A DNA stretch of 64,000 nt, taken from NCBI GenBank assembly GCA_964639255.1, contig CAZXDP010000002.1:62001-126000 (forward strand), given 5' to 3'. The stretch comes from NZQO01 sp964639255. Its GTDB lineage: Bacteria > Bacteroidota > Bacteroidia > Flavobacteriales > Flavobacteriaceae. Below, piece by piece: positions 32,127-41,434 of this stretch. Each line of letters starts with the position of its first letter. Position 1 is the first letter of the stretch. A model generated the notes under the pieces. It was not told where the DNA came from. It was given only the letters and a program-made list of their open reading frames with translations, and made no database searches. Position numbers and translations under genes: made by a program.

Positions 32127-32827
32127 AAATTGCACTGCTTGGATATGGAAAAATGGGACAGACCATTGAGCGATTGGCACGAGACCAAGGTCATGAAATT
32201 GTCTATACCGCGAGTAGCCAACGTGAGAAAGGCAGTTTAAAGGATGCCGATGTGGCGATCGAGTTTTCGGTTCCGGAAGCTGCTGTAGGCAATTTACAGC
32301 GATGTTTCGAAAAGGGTATTCCCGTGGTATGCGGCACTACCGGTTGGTTAGATCATTACCAAGACGTAGTAACAAGCTGCCGCCAACGTAACGGAAGCCT
32401 TCTCTATGCGTCCAACTTCAGTGTGGGGGTAAACCTGTTTTTCCATATCAACCAAATCGCTGCTAAGCTTCTCGCCCAATGGCCCGATTATGAGGTTTCC
32501 ATCGAGGAGATACACCATACCCAAAAAAAAGATGCTCCTAGCGGCACAGCTATAACATTAGCAGAAGACATTTTAGAGCACAACGCAAACACACAATGGA
32601 AACTGGACGAGCAGGGAGCGAATATCCTTACCATCACGGCCAAACGAGAGGCCGATGTAAAGGGAACGCATACGGTTACCTACGCTTCGGAAATCGACAC
32701 ACTAACGATTACCCACCAAGCGCACACGCGCGATGGATTTGCCCAAGGGGCTATTCTCGCGGCGAACTGGTTGAAGGGTAAACAGGGAATCTTTACTATG
32801 AAAGATGTGCTCACTATTAAAGATTAA
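32123..32827 (+). CDS. dapB: 4-hydroxy-tetrahydrodipicolinate reductase
   Basis: This 234-residue DapB reduces 4-hydroxy-tetrahydrodipicolinate in the lysine/diaminopimelate pathway. Motifs are GYGKMGQ for NAD(P), CGTTGW, ASNFSVGVN and the catalytic EEIHHTQKKDAPSGTA, with its His-His and Lys. At 234 residues it is shorter than the enterobacterial enzyme (about 270) but usual for Bacteroidota. It overlaps the DUF5683 stop (ATGA). Confidence 0.93.
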   Translation: MKIALLGYGKMGQTIERLARDQGHEIVYTASSQREKGSLKDADVAIEFSVPEAAVGNLQRCFEKGIPVVCGTTGWLDHYQDVVTSCRQRNGSLLYASNFSVGVNLFFHINQIAAKLLAQWPDYEVSIEEIHHTQKKDAPSGTAITLAEDILEHNANTQWKLDEQGANILTITAKREADVKGTHTVTYASEIDTLTITHQAHTRDGFAQGAILAANWLKGKQGIFTMKDVLTIKD

Positions 32828-32880
32828 GACAAATAAATGCAATTGCAACAACTACAACACACCCTAACAAATAACCCGAT

Positions 32881-34455
32881 ATGAGCTGGACAGGTTGGTT
32901 TTTATTTTTTCTTATTGTACAGGTAATCCATTTCGCGGGAACCTGGAAACTATATCAAAAAGCGGGCAGACAAGCCTGGGAGGCGGCCGTACCCGTTTAT
33001 AATGCCGTGGTGTTGATGAAGATTATCAATCGGCCATGGTGGTGGACCATCCTGCTGTTCATTCCCATCGTAAATTTAATTATGTTCCCCGTGGTATGGG
33101 TGGAGACCTTGCGAAGCTTTGGGCGCAACAGTGCTACCGATACCTTTTTGGTGCTCGTTACCTTTGGTCTCTACATCTACTATATAAATTATACTCAAGA
33201 TGTCACCCACATACCCGATAGAAGCTTAAAACCGCGAACATCTGCTGGGGAATGGGTAAGCTCCATTCTATTTGCCGTGGTCGCAGCCACGATTGTGCAT
33301 ACCTATTTTATGCAGCCCTTTACCATACCTACCTCTTCGTTGGAAAAAACATTATTGGTAGGCGATTTTCTTTTTGTAAGTAAATATCATTACGGGGCAA
33401 GGACACCTATGACGCCTCTCTCCTTCCCTATGGTGCACGATACCATTCCCGTACTGGGCGTAAAATCGTACATCAAGGAACCACAGATACCTTATTTCCG
33501 GTTTCCGGGATTTCAAGAAATTGAACGCAACGATATCGTGGTATTTAGCTGGCCGGTAGATACCTTGGTAGATATTACTCCGCCAGGACGCGGTGTGGCG
33601 CACAAGCCCCTAGACAAAAAATCCAATTACGTAAAACGAGCTGTAGGAATCCCTGGCGATTCGTTGGAAATTCGCGATGGTTACGTTTACATAAATGGAA
33701 AACAAAATGAGCTTCCAGACCGGGCCCGAATACAGTTTGGGTATGCCTTTGCCGTAGATAAGCCAGTAAATCCACAATTTATCGCAGAGCGCTACGGAAT
33801 TACAGATCTGTATCCGCTCAACAATAATTATACGGCATTTCAAGCCCATATGACCGATGCCGCTTACGATCAATTTAAGCGTTATCCTGGACTGGACACA
33901 ATTTTCAAAACCACTACCGATAAGGGGTCCACGAGCAAATCGTTTTTCCCGCACGATGCGCGGTATCCTTGGAATAGCGATCACTTCGGACCCATTTACA
34001 TTCCGAAGGAAGGTGCTACGGTTGCCATAACACCCGAAACAATTTCTCTCTATAAACGCATTATTGAAGAATACGAGGGCAGCGAAATAGGAATAGACAA
34101 TACCATTACCCAAGAAGGAAACCAAGTTTTCCTTAACGGCACACCCATTACCGAATACACCTTTAAACAGAACTATTACTGGATGATGGGCGACAACCGG
34201 AACAACTCTCAAGATGCCCGTATGTGGGGCTTCGTTCCCTTTACCCACGTGGTGGGCAAGCCTGTTTTTATTTGGATGAGCTGGGATGCCAATGCAAAGG
34301 GACTGGCCAACAAAATTCGCTGGGAGCGCGTTTTCACCACGGTGGGGGGTAGCGGAAAGCCCGTGTCATACTTCAAGTATTTTCTAATTGCAGTTATTGC
34401 TTGGTTTGCATTCGACTTCTTCAGAAAACGAAAAAAAGGAAAAACCTCCAAATAG
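32881..34455 (+). CDS. lepB: Signal peptidase I (long Bacteroidota type)
   Basis: This 524-residue protein is much longer than E. coli LepB. Residues 1-120 hold several membrane helices, including the DUF5684-like N-terminal region. A further membrane anchor leads to the catalytic box FTIPTSSLEKTLLVGDFLFV with the Ser nucleophile. The Lys of the dyad lies in SNYVKRAVGIPGDSLEI. A large insertion (about 270-410) precedes the final GDNRNNSQDARMWGFVP box. It cleaves signal peptides of exported proteins, including the many cytochromes and lipoproteins here. Confidence 0.92.
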   Translation: MSWTGWFLFFLIVQVIHFAGTWKLYQKAGRQAWEAAVPVYNAVVLMKIINRPWWWTILLFIPIVNLIMFPVVWVETLRSFGRNSATDTFLVLVTFGLYIYYINYTQDVTHIPDRSLKPRTSAGEWVSSILFAVVAATIVHTYFMQPFTIPTSSLEKTLLVGDFLFVSKYHYGARTPMTPLSFPMVHDTIPVLGVKSYIKEPQIPYFRFPGFQEIERNDIVVFSWPVDTLVDITPPGRGVAHKPLDKKSNYVKRAVGIPGDSLEIRDGYVYINGKQNELPDRARIQFGYAFAVDKPVNPQFIAERYGITDLYPLNNNYTAFQAHMTDAAYDQFKRYPGLDTIFKTTTDKGSTSKSFFPHDARYPWNSDHFGPIYIPKEGATVAITPETISLYKRIIEEYEGSEIGIDNTITQEGNQVFLNGTPITEYTFKQNYYWMMGDNRNNSQDARMWGFVPFTHVVGKPVFIWMSWDANAKGLANKIRWERVFTTVGGSGKPVSYFKYFLIAVIAWFAFDFFRKRKKGKTSK

Positions 34456-34467
34456 AACCCTACCCGC

Positions 34468-35097
34468 ATGGAAGCCATTTTGCTACAGCCGGCCTATTTT
34501 CCGTGTATTGCCCAAATGGTCGCGGTTGCCAAGGCAGCTAAAGTAACATTCGAAGTGTTCGACAATTATCAGAAACAGACGTATCGAACCCGTGCTTATA
34601 TCGCCCATACGAATGGCAAACTCTTACTGAATGTGCCTATAAAGCATTCCAAATCGGGGGAGCGGCAAAAGACGAAAGAGTTGGTTCCAGAAGATAGCTT
34701 TCCATGGCAATCGCAGCACTGGAAATCGCTGCAAACCGCCTATCGTACCTCTCCTTTTTTCGAGTATTACGAAGACGACTTACATCCGCTTTTTCAGAAA
34801 CCGGTACGCAACTTGTTGCAGCACCACTTGGACATTTATGAAACGCTATGCGAGCTTTTAGGTTTGGACAGCAGTTTTACAACTACTACTGAATATTTCA
34901 GAAATCCTCCACAGCGGGACCTGCGGCACCTTATTAACGCCAAGAACGAACCCAACTTTGCGATAGAACCGTATACACAGGTGTTGCAGGAGCATCACGG
35001 CTTTTTGCCAAACCTCTCGGTGATAGATCTACTATTTAATGAGGGTCCCAATACCTTGGCTTATTTGGAACGACAAGAGTTACATTTCGGGATTTAA
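34468..35097 (+). CDS. WbqC-family protein
   Basis: This 209-residue protein has the WbqC opening LLQPAYFPCIAQM, then YQKQTYRTRAYI and LLNVPIKHSK. WbqC proteins often lie near sugar or polysaccharide genes and may act on activated sugars, but their activity is not firmly known. The gene follows lepB by 12 bases and its stop overlaps the convergent phosphoesterase gene by four bases. Confidence 0.8.
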   Translation: MEAILLQPAYFPCIAQMVAVAKAAKVTFEVFDNYQKQTYRTRAYIAHTNGKLLLNVPIKHSKSGERQKTKELVPEDSFPWQSQHWKSLQTAYRTSPFFEYYEDDLHPLFQKPVRNLLQHHLDIYETLCELLGLDSSFTTTTEYFRNPPQRDLRHLINAKNEPNFAIEPYTQVLQEHHGFLPNLSVIDLLFNEGPNTLAYLERQELHFGI

Positions 35098-36122
35098 TTC
35101 CAGCCAACCGTAGCGCTTACTGGAAAGTGATCGGAAAATGAGGTTTCGCCTGTTTCAAAGGCTACGATATCCAGCGTTTCGGAAAGAAGAATATAGTCTA
35201 TGCGCATGGGGTACTTCTCGAACATAAAGGTGGTACCCAAACCGTTTCCTCCTTCTACAAAAGCATCTTTCATATTTTCCTGAAGCGCTCGGTACACATA
35301 CGAAAAGGCCGTATTGTTGAAATCGCCCGCCAGGATCACTGGTGTGGTCGCCCTGTTTTTGTGTTCTATAATCTCTAAGGCCTGTTCCTGCTGCTTCTGG
35401 AAGGCATTGGCCATACGACGTCGCAACCGTTCCTTGTCACCCTCCTGTAGGTAATTTACATTCGGCTTTATACCCAGCGATTGCAGATGGATATTGTACA
35501 CCCGAATGGTATCACCGTTCTTTACCACATCGGCATACAAAGCATTGTTATAGGAATTCTTAAAATTGAAGGTTCCCGTATTTACCAAGGGATATTTCGA
35601 AAAGATGGCATGGCCCATCTTGTTTTGCATTCCTTTGTAATGGACATATTTATAGGGATAGCCAGAAAAGTCGAGCGTGCTTTCCTTGTAAAATTCCTGA
35701 ATGCAGAGTACATCTGGCTTTTGAATATCGAGTATACCCGATATTACCGCTGCGACACCTTTCTCGGGCACCTTTTCGTATGCGTTGAAAAGCCGCACGT
35801 TGTAGGAGACGATGCTTAGGGTATTATCATATTCCGAAGCATCACCGATAGAGGAAAATTCAAAAAAAGGATTAAAATGAAAATAGGCAACAACGAGGAC
35901 AAACGCCGAGAGCAACGCCTTGCGTCTTGCCTGAACCAACCAATAAAGGAAAAATACGATATTTACCAACAACAAGGGCGATACGCCCAAGCTGAGCAAA
36001 GATAGGTTGGGAAATTGCTTGGGAGGCAAGTACGGAAGCACAAAAGAAACGACGAGGAGTAGCGCTGCCAGCACGTTTCCCCAAAATACCAAGGCTGTAA
36101 AGCATCCTTTTTTACGAGACAT
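35094..36122 (-). CDS. Membrane-anchored endonuclease/exonuclease/phosphatase (EEP) protein
   Basis: This 342-residue protein has three membrane helices in the first 90 residues and then an EEP domain. Visible EEP motifs are VSYNVRLFN, DVLCIQEF, GDFNNTAFS (catalytic Asp/Asn) and FSDHFPV at the end (Asp-His). It may cleave nucleic acid, a phospholipid or an inositol phosphate outside the cytoplasm. It is the last gene of the mutL/rhomboid operon. Confidence 0.8.
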   Translation of the reverse strand: MSRKKGCFTALVFWGNVLAALLLVVSFVLPYLPPKQFPNLSLLSLGVSPLLLVNIVFFLYWLVQARRKALLSAFVLVVAYFHFNPFFEFSSIGDASEYDNTLSIVSYNVRLFNAYEKVPEKGVAAVISGILDIQKPDVLCIQEFYKESTLDFSGYPYKYVHYKGMQNKMGHAIFSKYPLVNTGTFNFKNSYNNALYADVVKNGDTIRVYNIHLQSLGIKPNVNYLQEGDKERLRRRMANAFQKQQEQALEIIEHKNRATTPVILAGDFNNTAFSYVYRALQENMKDAFVEGGNGLGTTFMFEKYPMRIDYILLSETLDIVAFETGETSFSDHFPVSATVGWN

Positions 36123-36130
36123 ACCTGTTA

Positions 36131-37018
36131 TTAATCATCGTTACCGGCCTTGAAAAGAAAATCCTTCTCGGCTTTGGTAAGGCTATCATAGCCACTTTTA
36201 CCAATCTTGTCCAGAATAGCATCTACCTTCTTTTGCTTTGTGTCCTTCGAGTCTTTCGAAGCAGCAGTGGAAGCGGGCTTTCGCCTTGCTGAAGAGCGAT
36301 GTACTTTCCGGAACGGTCGTTGTTTTTTAGTTTTAAACATATTGGCAACGGCTTCGATCCAACGCTCAACCCAAGCACCAATATTATTGCCCTTTTTAAG
36401 CTGCACTGCATAGAGGTACCCGAAAACCGCACCGCCCAAATGGGCGAGAAGTCCACCGGCATTGCCAGACGTAGGCATCTGTATTAAATCTAACAGCACT
36501 ACGAACAAACCGATATGCCATACCTTAACATTGAAGAAAAACAAGCGTACCTGGGTATGGGGAGTATAAGCGGCTACAAAAATAACGATGGCCCGCACCG
36601 CTGCCGAAGCACCAAGCAAATAGCCGCGATAGGCTGCGAATGCGGGGAAGAGATTGTACGATACTACATACAACAGGCCACCAAACAGTGCCCCCAGCAA
36701 ATAGATCGTCAAAAATTGCCTATCACTGAACAGGTTCAGCACAAACGCACCAAACCAATACAGCCATAACATATTCCAGAAAATATGCCAGAACCCAAAA
36801 TGTAAAAAACTATAGGTAAGCAGCGACCAAGGCTGCAAGAGGATTTCCCCAAAATCGTCCGGCAACACAAACCACTGTGCCACCACTGCAGGAGTGGTAC
36901 CAAATAGGAACGCCCCCAGTGTCACCAGCAGGAAAATCACGGTGTTTAAAACAATTAGCTTTACGACGATGTTCGCCGTTTTATATTGGTATGTGAGGTT
37001 ATTAGTATTCATGATCAA
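36131..37018 (-). CDS. Rhomboid intramembrane protease with C-terminal DUF6576 tail
   Basis: This 295-residue protein has a six-helix rhomboid core. The catalytic Ser lies in LLGASAAVRAI and the His in LAHLGGAVFG, with HFGFWHIFWNMLWL in the L1 region. The last 80 residues are basic and end in KIGKSGYDSLTKAEKDFLF, a tail seen in Bacteroidota rhomboids. It cleaves membrane proteins within the bilayer; substrates are unknown. It overlaps the upstream rhomboid gene by four bases, so the two are made as a pair. Confidence 0.88.
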   Translation of the reverse strand: MIMNTNNLTYQYKTANIVVKLIVLNTVIFLLVTLGAFLFGTTPAVVAQWFVLPDDFGEILLQPWSLLTYSFLHFGFWHIFWNMLWLYWFGAFVLNLFSDRQFLTIYLLGALFGGLLYVVSYNLFPAFAAYRGYLLGASAAVRAIVIFVAAYTPHTQVRLFFFNVKVWHIGLFVVLLDLIQMPTSGNAGGLLAHLGGAVFGYLYAVQLKKGNNIGAWVERWIEAVANMFKTKKQRPFRKVHRSSARRKPASTAASKDSKDTKQKKVDAILDKIGKSGYDSLTKAEKDFLFKAGNDD

Positions 37019-37749
37019 TACCAGCGGGTGCCGTTAAAACTATTTCGCTTCCAGTACCAGGCCATAATGAACCCAAAAAGGGCTCCGCCTATATGGGCCC
37101 AGTGCGCAATGCCAAAAGGCGAGCCCGTAATGCCGAAAAACAGATCGATAACGATCAATCCAGGTATAAAGTATTTCGCTTTGATGGGAACGGGTAAAAA
37201 GATAAGCATAAGTTCAATGTTGGGAAACATCATACCAAACGCTACCAATACGCCGTAAATCGCGCCAGAAGCTCCCACGGCAGGGGTATGGAAGGCGCTA
37301 TAAAGCCCTTCGAGGGTTTCCTTGGAAACGGCTTGCAAGATTCCAGAATTATATTCTCCCGTGGCGAGGAGTTGCGCTATCTGCCCCTGGTCCATCCCAG
37401 CTGCAAGCAGCGTGTCCATACCACTCTGCACCTGTAGGTAATTCACCAAGGTGTGGATGATGGCGGCCCCGAACCCCGCCGAAAAGTAAAAGAACAAAAA
37501 CTTATTGCGCCCCCAACGCATTTCCAGCGGTGATCCAAAAGCCCAAAGTGCATACATATTGAATAGAATATGCATAAAATTCCCGTGCATGAACATATGC
37601 GTAAGGGGTTGCCAAAATTGGAAGTTGGGATTTTCAAAATAGAACAGTGAGAACAGTTGATAGGCCAAATCGCCTGTGGTTAACGTTCCAATAAACATAA
37701 GAACGTTAATGATGATCAATACTTTTACCGTATCGGTTATTCGTGCCAT
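37015..37749 (-). CDS. Rhomboid intramembrane protease
   Basis: This 244-residue rhomboid has six helices, the catalytic Ser in GASGAIYGVLVAF and His in AHWAHIGGALFGF, plus HMFMHGNFMHILFNMYALW in the L1/TM2 region. A loop of about 40 residues between helices 3 and 4 is longer than usual. It follows mutL directly (adjacent stop and start) and overlaps the second rhomboid gene. Tandem rhomboid pairs of this kind recur in flavobacteria. Confidence 0.9.
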   Translation of the reverse strand: MARITDTVKVLIIINVLMFIGTLTTGDLAYQLFSLFYFENPNFQFWQPLTHMFMHGNFMHILFNMYALWAFGSPLEMRWGRNKFLFFYFSAGFGAAIIHTLVNYLQVQSGMDTLLAAGMDQGQIAQLLATGEYNSGILQAVSKETLEGLYSAFHTPAVGASGAIYGVLVAFGMMFPNIELMLIFLPVPIKAKYFIPGLIVIDLFFGITGSPFGIAHWAHIGGALFGFIMAWYWKRNSFNGTRWY

Positions 37750-39603
37750 TTACATAAATTTTTTATCAAAATCACTTGCGTCCATGGTGATGAGCACCGG
37801 CCTGTTGGCAGGCGACACGCTTGGTTCCTTGCAAGCGAACAACTGGTGTACTAAATGTTCCTGCTCCATTCTGCTTAAATGCGTTCCGGTTTTAACCGCC
37901 ATGCTCTTGGCCAGTGATTGCGCCAAGAGATCGTTTTGGCTAAAGCCGGCATCGGGAACTTCATCCGTTATATCTGCAAGCAATTGCTCCAACACTCTTT
38001 CGGCCTGACTTTCCACCAAAGATACAGGGATACCGTTTATCTCAATATGGTCCTTTTCAAATTTGGAAAACACAAATCCGGTGTGCTCTAATTGTTCCCT
38101 TACCTTTTCCAGCAATTGAATTTCGGGAGCAGTGAACGAAAGGACAAGGGGAAAAAGGAGCTGCTGGCTCACGGCTTCCTGCAGGGTCATATTCTTCAGC
38201 AATTCCTCGTACAGCACACGCTGGTGGGCAAGATGTTGATGAATTACCATAATGCCGCTTTTAATAGGGCTTATAATGTATTTATTCTGAAGTTGAAACG
38301 TGGCCTGACCTTGGGTCTCCCGTTCCGAAGTGAACAATCTTCCCGTTACCTCCTCACTCTCCATTTCAATAGATTGAATGGAATCGGCAGCCCCCTCTGG
38401 GGATTCCTTCGGTGCAACTTCGGTGTAGAGCGCCTCCCAACCGGACGTACTTTGCCTTTGAAATGAGCCGCTCCACTTCCTGACTGATGACTGCCTAAAG
38501 GGATTAAAATTTCTATCTACTTCAACGGAAGGGACCTTGGGCGGCTTTTTGCTATACTCATAGGGAGTATCGAAACCTGCGTCCTTGTTGAAATCCAGCA
38601 CCGGCGCAATACTGAATTGCCCTAGACTATGTTTTACGGTAGCTCGCAACATGGCATAGATAGCGTGTTCATCATCAAACTTTATCTCGGTTTTGGTAGG
38701 ATGTATGTTAATATCGATGGATTTTGGATCCACCTCCAGAAACAGGAAATAGCCAGGGTGTGTCCCCTCTTTAATCAATCCTTCAAAAGCCGAATGCACG
38801 GCGTGGTGAAGGTATGCACTTTTCACAAAGCGGTTGTTGACGAAAAAAAACTGCTCCCCACCCCTGCTCTTTTTCGCGAACTCTGGCTTAAGTACAAATC
38901 CTTCTACTTTTACGATTTCGGTTTCTTCTGTAACCGGAACCAATTTTTCGTTGGTTTTACTTCCGAAAATATGCACCACCCGTTGCCTGGTATTGGTGCT
39001 TGGAAGATTGAACACATCGCTGCCATTGTGAATCATATGAAACGCCACCTGCGGATGCGCCAATGCCACGCGGTGGAATTCGTCTATAATATGCCTAGTT
39101 TCTACCGGGTTGCTCTTTAAAAAGTTGCGACGTGCGGGAATGTTATAGAATAAGTTTTTTACTGAAATAGTAGTGCCCTTGGGAACTACGGCCGCCTCGT
39201 GGGAGGTAACGGTGCTTCCCTCGATGCAGATTTCGGTACCAATTTCGGTATTGGCCGTACGGGTTTTCAAGATTACGTGCGCGATGGCCGCGATGGAAGC
39301 CAAGGCCTCGCCGCGGAACCCCTTGGTATGTAAATTGAAGAGGTCGTCTGCGCTCTTAATCTTACTGGTGGCGTGGCGCTCGAAGCATAGGCGGGCATCG
39401 GTTGTGCTCATTCCCAAGCCGTCGTCTGTTACCTGTATAAGCGTTTTACCGGCATCCTTCACCAGCAAGGTAACACTGGTTGCTCCCGCATCAATACTGT
39501 TTTCAAGGAGCTCCTTTACTACCGACGCCGGCCGTTGTACCACCTCGCCCGCAGCTATTTGGTTGGCGACATGGTCCGGTAAGAGTTGAATGATGTCGCT
39601 CAT
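37750..39603 (-). CDS. mutL: DNA mismatch repair protein MutL
   Basis: This 617-residue MutL has the GHKL ATPase motifs ENSIDAGAT, DDGLGM and TKGFRGEALASI (residues about 30-105) and NPTKTEIKF-like IHPTKTEIKF near 315, then a C-terminal dimerisation domain. The endonuclease motif DQHAxxExxxxE reads HQHLAHQRVLYE, so its Asp is His. The later CPHGRP-type motif reads SPANRP. It is therefore probably not a nicking MutL, although no MutH is visible in the window. It overlaps the upstream small gene by one base. Confidence 0.93.
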   Translation of the reverse strand: MSDIIQLLPDHVANQIAAGEVVQRPASVVKELLENSIDAGATSVTLLVKDAGKTLIQVTDDGLGMSTTDARLCFERHATSKIKSADDLFNLHTKGFRGEALASIAAIAHVILKTRTANTEIGTEICIEGSTVTSHEAAVVPKGTTISVKNLFYNIPARRNFLKSNPVETRHIIDEFHRVALAHPQVAFHMIHNGSDVFNLPSTNTRQRVVHIFGSKTNEKLVPVTEETEIVKVEGFVLKPEFAKKSRGGEQFFFVNNRFVKSAYLHHAVHSAFEGLIKEGTHPGYFLFLEVDPKSIDINIHPTKTEIKFDDEHAIYAMLRATVKHSLGQFSIAPVLDFNKDAGFDTPYEYSKKPPKVPSVEVDRNFNPFRQSSVRKWSGSFQRQSTSGWEALYTEVAPKESPEGAADSIQSIEMESEEVTGRLFTSERETQGQATFQLQNKYIISPIKSGIMVIHQHLAHQRVLYEELLKNMTLQEAVSQQLLFPLVLSFTAPEIQLLEKVREQLEHTGFVFSKFEKDHIEINGIPVSLVESQAERVLEQLLADITDEVPDAGFSQNDLLAQSLAKSMAVKTGTHLSRMEQEHLVHQLFACKEPSVSPANRPVLITMDASDFDKKFM

Positions 39604-39893
39604 TAAAATTCGGTAAAGAAAATGGACAAATCGAAATCGATAATGAAGAGAAATAGGAGAATAAAGAGCGCGACTATAAAAAAGATGGTTCGATTTACGC
39701 GACGGTCCTGTGCCTCCTTCAGTTCACGGAGAGCTGCCTTTAGCTTTCCCTTGAAACCCAGGGGATCGCCCGTCGTGGTCCTATAGTCATCGAATTTGTG
39801 CTTTATCTGAAAAGGGCTGCCCTCCCCATCATGCTTGTAATAGCGAGGTTCATAGCCAAATTTTTTGTTCTTCCGTGTCTTTAATAATCCCAT
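39603..39893 (-). CDS. Small C-tail membrane protein
   Basis: This 96-residue protein has a charged N-terminal region (RKNKKFGYEPRYY, FKGKLKAALRELKEAQDRR) and a single membrane helix near the C-terminus (about 70-90). Homologues are sometimes labelled riboflavin synthase subunit beta because ribH is next door, but nothing in the sequence supports an enzyme. The function is unknown. It begins the operon with mutL, the rhomboids and the EEP gene, and a TACATTTG promoter box lies 15 bases upstream. Confidence 0.7.
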   Translation of the reverse strand: MGLLKTRKNKKFGYEPRYYKHDGEGSPFQIKHKFDDYRTTTGDPLGFKGKLKAALRELKEAQDRRVNRTIFFIVALFILLFLFIIDFDLSIFFTEF

Positions 39894-39907
39894 AATCCTT
39901 CGTAGTT

Positions 39908-39915
39908 CAAATGTA
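39908..39915 (-). promoter_or_regulatory. -7 box TACATTTG upstream of the mutL operon
   Basis: The minus strand reads TACATTTG, an exact TAnnTTTG match, 14 bases before the ATG at 39893. No -33 TTG was seen at the standard distance. Confidence 0.5.
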
Positions 39916-40018
39916 CTTAAAATACGGCAGTTTTTGAAGCATCCCCACCGCAGATTCTAAACAGCAAGCACTATGCCGATTTGCAACGGGACAGAACACT
40001 ATATGGAAATTGGAAAGC

Positions 40019-40516
40019 TTAGAATTTGGCGTCCTTGCGCAGTTGCGCCATCTTGATGGCCGCAATGGCTGCCTCGGTACCCTTGTTGCCGTGCTTACCG
40101 CCACTCCGGTCTATAGACTGTTGTATGTTATTGTCTGTGAGCACGCAAAAGATGACCGGTATATCGTTTGATATATTTAAATCTTTAATGCCTTGGGTGA
40201 CCCCCTCGCAAACGAAATCGAAGTGCTTGGTTTCTCCTTGAATGACACTGCCAATGGCTATTACAGCATCCAGCATATCATAGCTCTGCTGCATTTTCTT
40301 ACAGCCATAAATAAGCTCAAAACTACCGGGCACATTCCACCTTACGATATTATCTTTAATGGCACCACAATCGAGAAGCGCATCGAACGCGCCTTGAAAA
40401 AGCCCTTCGGTAATATCTGGATTCCATTCAGAAACAACAATCCCAAACCGAAAGTCCTTCGCATTTGGGATTGTCGTTTTATCGTAAGCCGATAAATTTT
40501 TGTTTTCCGTAGCCAT
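40019..40516 (-). CDS. ribH: 6,7-dimethyl-8-ribityllumazine synthase
   Basis: This 165-residue lumazine synthase makes the last intermediate before riboflavin. Key segments are VVSEWNPDIT (substrate Trp), VPGSFELIYGCKKM, IGSVIQGETKHFDFVC (catalytic His, in GETKHFD) and FCVLTDNNIQQSIDRSG. It is directly downstream of the TPR gene (one-base gap) on the minus strand. Confidence 0.94.
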   Translation of the reverse strand: MATENKNLSAYDKTTIPNAKDFRFGIVVSEWNPDITEGLFQGAFDALLDCGAIKDNIVRWNVPGSFELIYGCKKMQQSYDMLDAVIAIGSVIQGETKHFDFVCEGVTQGIKDLNISNDIPVIFCVLTDNNIQQSIDRSGGKHGNKGTEAAIAAIKMAQLRKDAKF

Positions 40517-41284
40517 TTATTGCTTCATTGCCTCGGCCTTTCCAACGTAAAGCATCGCTTTTTGAGCCTCCTGCGAGGTTGGGTACTCGTCTTCAATTAA
40601 CTGAAAGTGCGAAAGGGCAGCATCGGTATCACCAAGGTTAAGCGCGGTTATCCCGGCCTTAAGCAAGAAACGCGGAGTGGTGAACTCATTGGTGCGCATC
40701 GTGGCGGCCTCTTCGTAATACTCCAAGGCCTTATCGCTTTGATCGAGCTGCACAAAGGCATCGCCAATGGCACCTTTGGCCAAGGGGGCCAAAATATCGT
40801 CATCGCTATCGAACTCATCTAACTGGCTAATCGCATTTTGATAGTCGTTGGTTTGCAAATAGGCCATACCCGCATAGTAGTGGGCCAAATTGGCTGCATT
40901 TGTACCTCCGTAATTGTCAATGATATCAAGAAACCCATACTGACCCTGTCCCCCGCTAAGGGACAAGTTGTACAAAGAATCGTTCTGCTCTGTCGCTAAG
41001 GCTTGTTCGAAATATGATTGCGCCTGGAACATATCGTTCATCGCCTCAACCTCCTTGGGCTTTTGGATAAATTCTTGAAAGGCCAAATATCCTAATACTG
41101 CTACGGCGATAACACCAATCACCGAAAAGATGATCTTTTGGTTTTTCTCTACCCACGCCTCTGTCTTGGAAGCTCCCTCGTCCAAAGTATTGAATACCTC
41201 GGCCGTTGCGCTGTTCTCTTCTACTTGAACATCCTTCTCGGCCTTGTTCTTTGGTTTGTACCCACGTTTCTTGTACGTTGCCAT
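40517..41284 (-). CDS. Tetratricopeptide-repeat membrane protein (YfgM-like)
   Basis: This 255-residue protein has a Lys-rich N-terminus, one membrane helix (about 50-70) and an extracytoplasmic TPR region (about 75-250) with LAHYYAGMAYLQTNDYQNAI and similar repeats. The layout resembles YfgM, which assists the Sec translocon and envelope chaperones. That role is inferred. It has its own TATTTTTG promoter box upstream. Confidence 0.75.
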   Translation of the reverse strand: MATYKKRGYKPKNKAEKDVQVEENSATAEVFNTLDEGASKTEAWVEKNQKIIFSVIGVIAVAVLGYLAFQEFIQKPKEVEAMNDMFQAQSYFEQALATEQNDSLYNLSLSGGQGQYGFLDIIDNYGGTNAANLAHYYAGMAYLQTNDYQNAISQLDEFDSDDDILAPLAKGAIGDAFVQLDQSDKALEYYEEAATMRTNEFTTPRFLLKAGITALNLGDTDAALSHFQLIEDEYPTSQEAQKAMLYVGKAEAMKQ

Positions 41285-41304
41285 AGTATTGGTTTAATGA
41301 GGGG

Positions 41305-41312
41305 CAAAAATA
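41305..41312 (-). promoter_or_regulatory. -7 box TATTTTTG for TPR/ribH genes
   Basis: This exact TAnnTTTG match on the minus strand lies 20 bases before the TPR start codon. Confidence 0.5.
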
Positions 41313-41434
41313 AAATTTTTAATGGAAATTAAAAGGGAAAATATTTCTTATTTTTCAATATTTTACAGGCTATTTTCTGAACTTCGCAAGGTGTTTAGAT
41401 CTCTATTGCCCAATTTTACAACGCTTTCATTTCT

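Noticed and set aside
39603..39893. Riboflavin synthase beta subunit label
   Set aside because: The protein is a 96-residue membrane-tail protein without enzyme motifs. The real lumazine synthase is ribH at 40019-40516.
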